Shown here: positions 1-6,318 of the stretch, in pieces
Position numbering within the stretch: the first letter of the stretch is position 1
Layout of the letters: each line of letters begins with the position of its first letter
NCBI GenBank assembly: GCA_043801935.1
Contig: JAZDLO010000177.1
Span: 1-12,197 of the forward strand
Direction of reading: 5' to 3'
DNA: 12,197 nucleotides
Source: JAZDLO01 sp043801935
GTDB lineage: Bacteria; Actinomycetota; Thermoleophilia; RBG-16-64-13
The notes under the pieces: model-generated
Told to the model about the DNA's origin: nothing
Database searches by the model: none
What the model saw: the letters and a program-made list of their open reading frames with translations, nothing else
Translations under genes and position numbers: made by a program

Positions 1-201
1 GAAGGCAAGGACGCCGCTCACCGCCTCTGACAGCGTGGACGCCTTCGCGTAGAAGGCCTCGCCGGCGTTGAACACCCGCAGTGTGTGAAACGGGAAAAGA
101 AGCAGCACCGCCAGGATCCGCAGCCAGTCGATGAAGTACACCCTGCGAACTACCGGATCGTCCACAGCTCCTCCCAGCCACGCGTGCTTCGTTGTCGACA
201 T
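1..201 (-). CDS. Acyltransferase family 3 membrane protein, N-terminal part
   Basis: Only the first 67 codons are present; the gene runs off the left edge. The translation begins MSTTKHAW. After about 20 charged or polar residues it reads VYFIDWLRILAVLLLFPFHT (residues 21-40). This is the hallmark opening of acyltransferase-3 (OafA/NodX-like) integral membrane proteins: an aromatic-x-x-D-x-L-R motif leading into the first membrane helix, with a His at its far end (His39). Family members move acyl groups onto membrane-exposed sugars, glycans or lipids; the substrate cannot be told here. The ATG at 201 is the first start ahead of this block, with a purine stretch (GTGGGG) directly before it and no spaced Shine-Dalgarno. 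A TTATCT element nine bases upstream could be a -10 box with a very short leader. It is divergent from the YjbQ-family gene. The family call is fairly sure, the function is not. Confidence 0.8.
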   Translation of the reverse strand, partial: MSTTKHAWLGGAVDDPVVRRVYFIDWLRILAVLLLFPFHTLRVFNAGEAFYAKASTLSEAVSGVLAF

Positions 202-427
202 CCCCACTTTAGATAATCGCGCCGCACTTTGCCTACGCCGCCTGGACAGTCTGCCGCCTGGCCGGGGGAACGGTCTTGGAACCTGGCTCCATTGCCAGCG
301 AGAGTGTGTTCTCAGCTTCGGGACACATTCGTGCCCGGCCGAGCGCTTTCCACGCCATTTCCGCGCGGAGAGGCTAGAATGAATGTGAGGTCCCGGTCCA
401 CCCGCAGAGCGCTCGGGGAGACTACCC
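202..427. promoter_or_regulatory. Divergent intergenic region with -10 box for the YjbQ/radical SAM pair
   Basis: This 226-bp stretch separates the left-edge acyltransferase gene (minus) from the YjbQ-family gene (plus). A TAGAAT hexamer at 375-380 matches the -10 consensus for the plus-strand gene; no good -35 is visible 16-18 bases upstream. The downstream gene has a clear ribosome-binding site, GGGGAG at 415-420, seven bases before the GTG. On the minus strand TTATCT lies nine bases before the acyltransferase ATG. I see no RNA gene, repeat or convincing ORF here. Confidence 0.4.
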
Positions 428-889
428 GTGAAGACTCATACCGTCTACAAGACCTTCACGACGCGCCGCCGACGGGAGTTCGTGCGCATCACGGCCGATG
501 TCCAACAGGCTGTCGAGGAATCGGGGGTGCGCGAAGGCATGGTGCTGGTTTCGGCGATGCACATCACCGCCGCGGTATGGGTGAACGATGATGAATCGGG
601 TATCCAAGCCGACGCGTTGGAGTGGCTCGACAAGCTGGCCCCTCCCACGTGGGCGCCGCCGGCCAACGAGGTGGCTCGGGAGCTCCTCCCCGACAACGGC
701 GACTATCGACATCACCGCGCCGGTGAAGACAACGGCGACGCCCATCTGAAGAACCTGCTGATGCATCACCAGGTGATCGTGCCCATTACCGCCGGTCGAC
801 TGGACCTGGGGCCTTGGCAGGAGGTCTTCTATGTGGAGTTCGACGGCCTCAGGTCGAAGCGCCTGGTGATCAAGGTGATGGGCGCCTAG
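428..889 (+). CDS. YjbQ/UPF0047 family protein (secondary thiamine-phosphate synthase type)
   Basis: A 153-residue cytosolic protein with the whole UPF0047/YjbQ domain. Family marks are HITAAVWVNDDE (residues 45-56, normally H-T-S-A-x-x-x-x-N-E), DYRHHRAGEDNGDAHLKN (92-109), and PITAGRLDLGPWQEVFYVEF (119-138), with His and Asp residues forming the conserved pocket. E. coli YjbQ is about 138 residues; the extra length lies mainly in the 70-90 segment (LAPPTWAPPANEVARELLPD). The family has weak thiamine-phosphate synthase activity in vitro and is often labelled 'secondary thiamine-phosphate synthase'; its true cellular role is unsettled. The start is GTG, supported by GGGGAG seven bases upstream. 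The radical SAM gene follows 25 bases after the stop and is probably co-transcribed. No thiamine genes are nearby, so the thiamine link is not supported by context. Confidence 0.9.
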   Translation: MKTHTVYKTFTTRRRREFVRITADVQQAVEESGVREGMVLVSAMHITAAVWVNDDESGIQADALEWLDKLAPPTWAPPANEVARELLPDNGDYRHHRAGEDNGDAHLKNLLMHHQVIVPITAGRLDLGPWQEVFYVEFDGLRSKRLVIKVMGA

Positions 890-914
890 ACGTCCGCCAG
901 TTGACAAGCCTGAC

Positions 915-2276
915 ATGAAGATACTCCTTATCGAGCCGGCCAAATCGCCTTCGACCATCGGTGGGGAGGACATCTTCCTGTACGAGCCGCTCGCCCTCGA
1001 GTACCTGGCCGCAGGGTTGTCCCCAGAGCACGACACTCGCATCTTGGACCTGAGACTCGACTCCAACCTCGACCGAGCTTTGGCCGATTTCCAGCCGGAC
1101 GTTGTCGGGATCACCGCGTACACCGTACACGTGAACCCCGTACGGGCGCTGTTCGAGAAAGTGAAGATCTGGAACCCAGACGTGCTCACCGTTGTGGGAG
1201 GGCACCATGCCACCCTGTCGCCCCGCGATCTCGCCACTCCTTTCGTCGATCTCATAGTGCGAGGAGAAGGGGTGGCTCCCCTTCGGGATATCGTCTGGCG
1301 GCTGCAGCGAGGCCACGGCTATGACGGTATCCCCGGCGTCTGCCACCGCATGGATGACGGGACCGTGGCCGACGAACCGGCGATGGTGACCGATCTGGAC
1401 TCGCTCCCGTTTCCCCGGAGAGACCTGACTGGGGCGTACCGAAAGAGCTACTTCTCTGAGTGGATGCGACCGCTGGCGTCCATGCGCACCTCCAAGGGCT
1501 GCCCTCACCGGTGCAACTTCTGCGCGCTGTGGAAACTGAGCGACGGCCGCTATCTGAGGCGCAGCCCGGAGAGCGTCCTGGAGGAATTGGCCGGCATCGA
1601 CGAGCCGTATGTGTTCTTCGCCGACGACGAGTCGCTGTACGACACGCAGCGAATGAGGCGGCTGGCGGAGCTGATCCGGAGCTCCGGGCTCAGGAAGCGC
1701 TTCTTCCTCTACGCGCGCAGCGACACGATAGTGCGAGCCCCGGACCTGCTCGAGGCGTGGCGGGAAGTCGGTCTCGAGCGGGTGTTCGTAGGTCTTGAGT
1801 TCTTCAGCGACCGAGACCTCGACTACGTGAGCAAGGGCTCCACGATCGCGGACAACGAACGGGCGGTGGCGCTCTTGAAGTCGCTGGACATCGAGATCTA
1901 CGCGTCCTTCATCGTCCGGCCCGATTTCACGCGTGAGGACTTCGGGGCCTTCCAGGAGTATGTTCGCAGCCTGAAGCTGAACTTCGTCAGCTTCTCAGTG
2001 CTCACACCCCTTCCGGGGACCGACCTCTATGAGGAAGTCAAGGACCGACTGATAGACCGAGACTTCGATCACTTCGACTTCATCCACACACTTCTGCCGA
2101 CGGCACTGCCGCTCAAGCAGTTCTACGAACAGTACTATCGGCTCTACACGCACGCCCTGCCTCTGCAATGCCGGCTCACCATCCTGCGCAAGATCCCCCT
2201 ACGAGACCTCCCGGCGCTGCAGGTACGGAGCGCCAGACTCCTGCGCCGGCTCCGCACGGCGTACCGAGACTACTAG
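915..2276 (+). CDS. B12-binding-type radical SAM protein
   Basis: A 453-residue protein with the two-domain layout of cobalamin-dependent radical SAM enzymes. Residues 1-135 look like a B12-binding Rossmann domain: MKILLIEPA at the start, YEPLALEYLAAGL, PDVVGITAYT, VVGGHHAT and DLIVRGEG. The radical SAM core follows at about 185-400 with the 4Fe-4S motif CPHRCNFC (Cys196, Cys200, Cys203). Further marks are FFADDES and the strand motifs VGLEFF and SFIVRPDF. The classic base-off DxHxxG cobalamin motif is not seen, as in many members of this group. Such enzymes do methylations and radical rearrangements on lipids, hopanoids, tetrapyrroles, peptides and antibiotics; I cannot assign a substrate. 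The C-terminus (420-453) is Arg- and Leu-rich and could be amphipathic. The ATG has no visible Shine-Dalgarno; translation may depend on coupling to the upstream gene 25 bases away. Confidence 0.88.
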   Translation: MKILLIEPAKSPSTIGGEDIFLYEPLALEYLAAGLSPEHDTRILDLRLDSNLDRALADFQPDVVGITAYTVHVNPVRALFEKVKIWNPDVLTVVGGHHATLSPRDLATPFVDLIVRGEGVAPLRDIVWRLQRGHGYDGIPGVCHRMDDGTVADEPAMVTDLDSLPFPRRDLTGAYRKSYFSEWMRPLASMRTSKGCPHRCNFCALWKLSDGRYLRRSPESVLEELAGIDEPYVFFADDESLYDTQRMRRLAELIRSSGLRKRFFLYARSDTIVRAPDLLEAWREVGLERVFVGLEFFSDRDLDYVSKGSTIADNERAVALLKSLDIEIYASFIVRPDFTREDFGAFQEYVRSLKLNFVSFSVLTPLPGTDLYEEVKDRLIDRDFDHFDFIHTLLPTALPLKQFYEQYYRLYTHALPLQCRLTILRKIPLRDLPALQVRSARLLRRLRTAYRDY

Positions 2277-2320
2277 GCTGCCTGAACCCGGCGGTTCATG
2301 CCCTATCACGGGCACAGGTG

Positions 2321-2581
2321 TCACTCGCCGGCCAGCATCTTGTGAGTGGCGCCACTCAACTCCCTGCGGAGCTCCCGGTCCGAGACTCTTCGGCCCCATA
2401 TCTCCCACTCCCCCACCGACCCGCCCCGCTCCAGCAGCACAGGCCGCAACTCCACCCAGCGACTCACGCGATACAGTCGACCTTCGTGTGGCAACAGCTG
2501 CCCCACCGCCCAGTCGGGCTGGCGAAAAGGCGGCTCGTGGGTGCGGAAAAGCGGGCGCTCGCGTTTCTTCAGCCAGCGCAC
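2321..2581 (-). CDS. Small unknown protein, probably frame-disrupted at its 5' end
   Basis: An 86-residue ORF starting MRWLKKRERPLFR from a GTG. I do not recognise a family. It is Arg- and Trp-rich with a conserved-looking centre (VGQLLPHEGRLYRVSRWVEL) and has the GC-rich third positions of its neighbours, so it is likely coding. The GTG at 2581 lacks a well-placed ribosome-binding site; AGAGG is 13 bases away. Just upstream a second GTG at 2627 has a very strong site (GAGGGGAGGG, six bases before it). It reads a protein-like stretch, HEQVDTETQRLTG, that stops one base before 2581 in a neighbouring frame. Joining the two frames by skipping one base gives a 101-residue protein. It lies 44 bp from the convergent radical SAM gene and 166 bp downstream of the photolyase stop. 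No transmembrane segment is seen. Confidence 0.5.
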   Translation of the reverse strand: MRWLKKRERPLFRTHEPPFRQPDWAVGQLLPHEGRLYRVSRWVELRPVLLERGGSVGEWEIWGRRVSDRELRRELSGATHKMLAGE

Positions 2582-2731
2582 GTCAGCCGGTCAACCTCTG
2601 GGTCTCCGTATCCACCTGCTCGTGCACCAGCTGCCCTCCCCTCGGAATGAGCTCTCGCCCTTCAGAAAGAACGTCTCACACCCGGCCCGTGGAATGCAAG
2701 GGAGGGCGCCACCGCTGGGCGACGCCCACGT

Positions 2732-2760
2732 CCGCGGGGACGATGCCTCAGCGTCCGCGG
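2732..2760 (-). terminator. GC-rich hairpin over the photolyase stop codon
   Basis: On the minus strand CCGCGGACG (2760-2752) can pair with CGTCCCCGCGG (2742-2732), with a two-base bulge and a nine-base loop that contains the photolyase TGA. There is no U-tract. It may terminate or protect the photolyase transcript. Three copies of TCCGCGG in 2731-2763 mean alternative pairings exist. Confidence 0.3.
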
Positions 2761-4151
2761 AGTCCGCGGAACGCCTCCAGCGCCCGGAGCCGGGCGGCTG
2801 CGTGGTCGACGATAGGTGTCTGCTCATCCGCCTGTGGGGCGACTTCGAGACGCGCCGGCCCAGACCAGCGGCGCACATAGGTGTTCTCAGCATCGAAGCG
2901 CCGGGCCTGCAGCGCTGGATTGTAGATGCGGAAGTAAGGGGCCGCATCCGGGCCTGAGCCGGCCGTCCATTGCCACCCCAGGGTGTTGTTGGCCAGGTCG
3001 GCGTCGACCAGCCGGTCCCAGAACCAGGCTGCACCCCGCTGCCAGGGGATCATGAGGTCCTTGGTGAGGAACGAGGCCACCACCATGCGCACCCGGTTGT
3101 GCATCCATCCTTCGGCCAGAAGCTGGCGCATGCCGGCATCGACCAGTGGGTAACCGGTGGCGCCACGCTGCCACGCGGCCAAGCCTTCGGGGTCGTCGGC
3201 CCACGGGAACGCAGCGAACTCTGGTCGGAACGGCTCGGCCGGCGTGGCCGGAAAATGGTAGAGAAGGTAGTGGGCGAACTCGCGCCAGCCCAGTTGGCGC
3301 AAGAAAGCCGCCCCGCCGTCGGCTCCGGCGGCCTTCCCCCGAGGGCGCTCGGCGCCACGCGCTGCGTACCAGACCTGATGAGGGCTTATCTCGCCGAAGT
3401 GGAGGTGGGGTGAAAGCCGAGACACGCCCTCTATCCCGGGAAAGTCGCGGGATGTCTCATACGTGGCCAAGGCCCGCTCGAGGAATCGCTCCAGCCGCTT
3501 TCGGGCTCCCGCCTCTCCCGGCTCCCAGGAATCGGCCGTTTCTCCGACCGTCGGAGCCCAGCTGGTGGGAGCCGGGAAACCGTCGACAGCGCCGACGGAG
3601 GCCTGGACCTCGATGCCGGGGAGCGCGCCGGAAACGAGCGCCGGTCGGGGACCCGGCTCGGCAGGCTCCGGAAGGGACTGACAGCTGCGCCAGAAAGCCC
3701 CGAACTGCACGAACGGCCGTCCGGCCCGGGACAGGTGCTCCTCGGGGTCGAACAACAGCGAGCCTGCGAGATCCCTGGAAGCCACGCCTGCGTCGCGGAG
3801 CGCGGCTTCCACTTTGCGATCGAGTTCCCGGCTGTGGGGCTCATACAGACGGTTCCAGAGCACCTCTCGAGCGCCGGTGGCGAGAGCGAGTTCGGTCAGC
3901 GCCGAGACGGGCTCCCCTCCGACGACGCGCAAGGAGGTGCCCCCTCGGGCTAGGTCATCGGCCAGGCCGGACAGGGACCTGCGCAGCCACCAACGCGCCG
4001 CTTCTCCCGGTGCCCAGAGATCGTCCCGCTCCCACTCAGCAAGGTAGACAGGAATGATCGGTCCACCCATTCTGACGGCAACCATCAGGGCGGGATTGTC
4101 GGACAAGCGCAGATCGCGCCGGAACCAAACAATCGTCGGTCGTTTGCTCAT
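2748..4151 (-). CDS. phrB: Class I deoxyribodipyrimidine photolyase
   Basis: A flavoenzyme that uses blue light to split pyrimidine dimers in DNA. The 467-residue product matches the family length (E. coli 472). Residues 1-135 form the antenna-binding alpha/beta domain, opening with IVWFRRDLRLSDNPAL. The FAD-binding helical domain is at about 215-465, with LSPHLHFGEISP, DAGMRQLLAEGWMHNRVRM, ASFLTKDL and GWQWTAGSGPDAAPYFRIYN. The electron-transfer Trp triad of E. coli (306, 359, 382) is intact as Trp317, Trp370 and Trp393, all offset by 11. Asn388, in the ANNTLGWQW stretch, matches the usual flavin N5-facing Asn. The antenna (folate or deazaflavin) cannot be decided by eye. The ATG at 4151 is preceded by GAGGAGG five bases upstream and a TAGAAT -10 box; the frame stays open upstream to 4331, but that part is unlike any photolyase and overlaps the divergent gene. 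Confidence 0.96.
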   Translation of the reverse strand: MSKRPTIVWFRRDLRLSDNPALMVAVRMGGPIIPVYLAEWERDDLWAPGEAARWWLRRSLSGLADDLARGGTSLRVVGGEPVSALTELALATGAREVLWNRLYEPHSRELDRKVEAALRDAGVASRDLAGSLLFDPEEHLSRAGRPFVQFGAFWRSCQSLPEPAEPGPRPALVSGALPGIEVQASVGAVDGFPAPTSWAPTVGETADSWEPGEAGARKRLERFLERALATYETSRDFPGIEGVSRLSPHLHFGEISPHQVWYAARGAERPRGKAAGADGGAAFLRQLGWREFAHYLLYHFPATPAEPFRPEFAAFPWADDPEGLAAWQRGATGYPLVDAGMRQLLAEGWMHNRVRMVVASFLTKDLMIPWQRGAAWFWDRLVDADLANNTLGWQWTAGSGPDAAPYFRIYNPALQARRFDAENTYVRRWSGPARLEVAPQADEQTPIVDHAAARLRALEAFRGLRGR

Positions 4152-4168
4152 GCTTCCTCCTCGCCCCC

Positions 4169-4174
4169 ATTCTA
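4169..4174 (-). promoter_or_regulatory. -10 box for the photolyase gene
   Basis: TAGAAT on the minus strand, 17 bases before the photolyase ATG at 4151. The same hexamer occurs before the YjbQ-family gene (375-380). Transcription would start near 4162, leaving a leader just long enough for the GAGGAGG ribosome-binding site. No consensus -35 is visible. Confidence 0.45.
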
Positions 4175-4238
4175 CCCGGGCAGGCGAGCGAGACGCAGGC
4201 GACTCATCTGCCGCGACTCCATCCTTCGCACCATCGGC

Positions 4239-4244
4239 TATCAT
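4239..4244 (+). promoter_or_regulatory. -10 box directly before the propeller gene (leaderless start)
   Basis: TATCAT ends six bases before the ATG at 4251. That spacing puts the expected transcription start on or next to the A of the ATG. There is no Shine-Dalgarno before this ATG, so a leaderless mRNA is the simplest reading. Leaderless transcripts with TANNNT at this distance are common in actinobacteria. Confidence 0.5.
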
Positions 4245-4250
4245 CTGAGC

Positions 4251-5813
4251 ATGGAAGACTTTCCGCCCCCACCTTCGGGACCGCCAAGCCGCCGGGAGCT
4301 GCGGCAGGCTCGCACGGCAGGTCACGTGCACACTCGTTGGCGAGTGGCGGCTCTCGCGATCATCGTGGTGGCCGTGGCGGCCGTGGGGTACGGCGTTTAT
4401 CGTCTCCCGAGCGACGGCCCTTTGCGCGCCGCCGAAACGACAACCAGCAGCATCGCCATCACGGCTGCCGGCCCGGTCGACAGCGGCTCCCCCACCCCCG
4501 GGGACTCTGAGGCTGGGAGCGACACCGCCGGTGGCACGACCATCGCCGGCGACACCGCCAGCTCGACTACCAGCTCCACCCTTGCGAACCTTCCCCCCCA
4601 GAAGGTCACGGTCAAGAGCAACCCTGAGGTGACGAATCTCGAGATCACCCTGCAGGACGGCACCACCGTGATCGGGAAGACGCCTTTTTCCCAGGAAGTG
4701 CCGGGGGGCCAGATCCGCCTCAAGTTCTCGAAGGGAGGTTACAACCCGGCTGCGAGGGAGGTGGCACTTGACGGTCCCCGGTCGCTGTCCGTGTGGCTCG
4801 ACCCCGAGGGACTCCTCTACGAGAGCCTGGTGCGCTTCAAATGCGGTCCCAACCCCAAGCAGGTGGCTTTCACGCCCGACGGCAGAGAGATGTGGGTCTC
4901 ATTGCTCGGCGGATACGGCTTGGAGGTGTTCGAACCGACCACCGGCAAGAAACTCGACCAGGTGAAGCTGGGCGAGCACGGGGCGGTGGAAGTCATATTC
5001 ACGCGCGACGGCGAGACCGCCTACGCGAGCCAGATGGAGACCGCCTCGGTCTTCGAGATCGACAGGCACACGCGCACGGTCAAGCGGACCTTCAAGACCG
5101 GCGGCTCCTGGACCAAAGTCCTGCTGCTCTCCCCGGATGAGAAGACGCTCTGGGCCTCGAACTGGGTCAGCAACGACGTGTCCGAGATCGACCTCACCAC
5201 CGGCAAGCTGGTGCGGCGCCTGAAGACGGTGGTCACCCCGCGCGGCCTCTACGTGACCCCCGACGCAAAGCGTCTGTTCGTGGCCGGTTTCGAGAACGGC
5301 GATATCCAGCGCATCGACCTCGCCACAGGCAAAGGAACGGTGCTCTTCAAGACCGGCGGAGCCATGCGTCACATGGTGGCCGATGACACGCGCGGCCTTC
5401 TCTACGTGGACGACATGTCCACCAAGGAGGTCTTCGTGATCGACCTGGCCACCGAGAGGGTCACCAAGCTCGCCGACACCGACGAGCGGCCGAACACCAT
5501 GGACCTCTCCCCCGACGGCAAGGTCCTCTACGTCTCGAACCGAGGCAAGGACAACCCCAAGACCTACTACATCCCCGGGCCGGAGTGGGGCTCCATCCTC
5601 GCCATCGATACTGCGACAGGCAAGATCTTGGACGCCATAGTAGGAGGCAACCAGTGCACGGGCCTGGACGTCTCCCCTGACGGCACCCTGCTGGCCTTTT
5701 CCGACTTCCTGGACAACAAGATCCGTGTCTACACGATCCCTGACTACCGGACCTTGGTCGATGGCGACGGCGGCAGGGCCGTAGCCCACCTTAGAGACAT
5801 AATCAAGGACTAA
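4251..5813 (+). CDS. Membrane-anchored PEGA plus YVTN-type beta-propeller protein
   Basis: A 520-residue protein in four parts. There is a short Pro- and Arg-rich cytoplasmic tail (1-30), then one membrane helix (about 31-48, ALAIIVVAVAAVGYGVY). A Ser/Thr/Gly-rich linker runs from about 60 to 115. A PEGA-like domain (about 117-186) includes VTVKSNPEVTNLEITLQDG, GKTPFSQEVPGG and KGGYNPAAREV. From about 190 to 500 there is a seven-bladed-type propeller with about 40-residue YVTN/NHL-like repeats. Typical repeat phrases are VAFTPDGREMWVSLLGG, LYVTPDAKRLFVAGFENG, DLSPDGKVLYVSN and DVSPDGTLLAFSD, each followed by 'I-D-L-A-T-G-K'-like turns. PEGA domains are surface, often wall-associated modules, and propellers usually bind partners. 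The protein is therefore probably outside the membrane in binding or scaffolding; no enzyme motif is seen. The two Cys (198, 469) are far apart in sequence. The start is leaderless-type. It is divergent from the photolyase and 97 bp upstream of the VOC gene. Confidence 0.85.
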   Translation: MEDFPPPPSGPPSRRELRQARTAGHVHTRWRVAALAIIVVAVAAVGYGVYRLPSDGPLRAAETTTSSIAITAAGPVDSGSPTPGDSEAGSDTAGGTTIAGDTASSTTSSTLANLPPQKVTVKSNPEVTNLEITLQDGTTVIGKTPFSQEVPGGQIRLKFSKGGYNPAAREVALDGPRSLSVWLDPEGLLYESLVRFKCGPNPKQVAFTPDGREMWVSLLGGYGLEVFEPTTGKKLDQVKLGEHGAVEVIFTRDGETAYASQMETASVFEIDRHTRTVKRTFKTGGSWTKVLLLSPDEKTLWASNWVSNDVSEIDLTTGKLVRRLKTVVTPRGLYVTPDAKRLFVAGFENGDIQRIDLATGKGTVLFKTGGAMRHMVADDTRGLLYVDDMSTKEVFVIDLATERVTKLADTDERPNTMDLSPDGKVLYVSNRGKDNPKTYYIPGPEWGSILAIDTATGKILDAIVGGNQCTGLDVSPDGTLLAFSDFLDNKIRVYTIPDYRTLVDGDGGRAVAHLRDIIKD

Positions 5814-5848
5814 ACCGGGTACTACCCCGTTCACCACTCAGAAGCCGC

Positions 5849-5887
5849 GCCGTCGCGAGAGCCCTCCCCGGCCCGCTGGCGACGCGG
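5849..5887 (+). other. Possible hairpin between propeller and VOC genes
   Basis: In the 97-bp gap, CGTCGC (5851-5856) can pair with GCGACG (5879-5884) across a 22-base loop. A CCG/CGG pair flanks the stem imperfectly. It could be a weak terminator of the propeller gene or a 5' leader structure of the VOC gene. No U-tract follows and no good -10 box is evident, so this is only a weak call. Confidence 0.2.
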
Positions 5888-5910
5888 AAAATGTGCGAGG
5901 AGGATGCGCG

Positions 5911-6261
5911 ATGGGTAACCCGATCGTCCACTGGGAACTCATGGTCAACGACCCGGTCAGGGCCAAAAAGTTCTACACCTCCGTCCTCGACTGGGAGTTC
6001 GACGAGAGCGCCGTCCCAGGCTACACGATGATCAAGACGGGAGCGGAGCCCGGCGGCGGGATGATGGCCAAACCCGAGATGGCACCGATGTGTGCCCTCA
6101 ACACCTACTTCCACGTGGAAGACGTCGAGGCCACCCTGGCCAAAGCGACGGCCGCCGGTGCCACGATGATAGCGCCCAAGACGGCTATCCCGGGGATGGG
6201 TTATTGGGCCATGTTCGCCGACCCGGACGGCATTCCCATCGGCCTATTCCAGACAGAATAG
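5911..6261 (+). CDS. VOC (glyoxalase/bleomycin-resistance fold) family protein
   Basis: A 116-residue single-domain protein of the vicinal-oxygen-chelate superfamily, in the group often called 'glyoxalase-like' (COG3324 type). It has both beta-alpha-beta-beta-beta modules: VHWELMVNDPVRAKKFYTSV (7-26) with LDWEF, and NTYFHVEDVEATLAKATAAG (64-83) ending in MFADPDGIPIGLF (101-113). Metal-ligand positions hold His8 and His68, but the usual C-terminal Glu after 'iGLw/f' is Gln114. A metal-dependent glyoxalase I activity should therefore not be assumed. The ATG at 5911 is chosen over the GTG at 5893 because GAGGAGG (5897-5903) sits seven bases before it and the family's first strand starts just after. 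The stop is followed directly by a short GGCAC/GTGCC hairpin and then a strong terminator hairpin. The substrate is unknown. Confidence 0.9.
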   Translation: MGNPIVHWELMVNDPVRAKKFYTSVLDWEFDESAVPGYTMIKTGAEPGGGMMAKPEMAPMCALNTYFHVEDVEATLAKATAAGATMIAPKTAIPGMGYWAMFADPDGIPIGLFQTE

Positions 6262-6279
6262 GCACTGCAGCTGTGCCAT

Positions 6280-6315
6280 GAGCCCAGACGCATCCTGGTT
6301 GATGCGTCTGGGCTC
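6280..6315. terminator. Perfect 15-bp inverted repeat, bidirectional terminator
   Basis: GAGCCCAGACGCATC (6280-6294), a six-base loop CTGGTT, then the exact complement GATGCGTCTGGGCTC (6301-6315). It lies between the stops of the converging VOC gene (plus, 6261) and FAD-oxidoreductase-type gene (minus, 6319), so it can serve both. There is no T-run on either side, as is common for GC-rich actinobacterial terminators. A smaller GGCAC...GTGCC hairpin (6261-6277) sits next to it. Confidence 0.8.
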
Positions 6316-6318
6316 GCC

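Noticed and set aside
2283..2298. Hairpin TGAACC-CGGC-GGTTCA between converging genes as a terminator
   Set aside because: Only six base pairs with no U-tract; too weak to call as a feature.
3146..4057. 303-codon plus-strand ORF opposite the photolyase
   Set aside because: Arg/Pro-rich antisense shadow of a fully conserved photolyase frame.
4152..4331. Upstream extension of the photolyase to 4331
   Set aside because: The extra 60 residues do not resemble a photolyase, overlap the start of the divergent propeller gene, and ignore the strong ribosome-binding site before 4151.
4899..5837. 312-codon minus-strand ORF opposite the propeller gene
   Set aside because: Shadow frame; the repeated Gly/Val/Asp composition mirrors the propeller repeats on the other strand.
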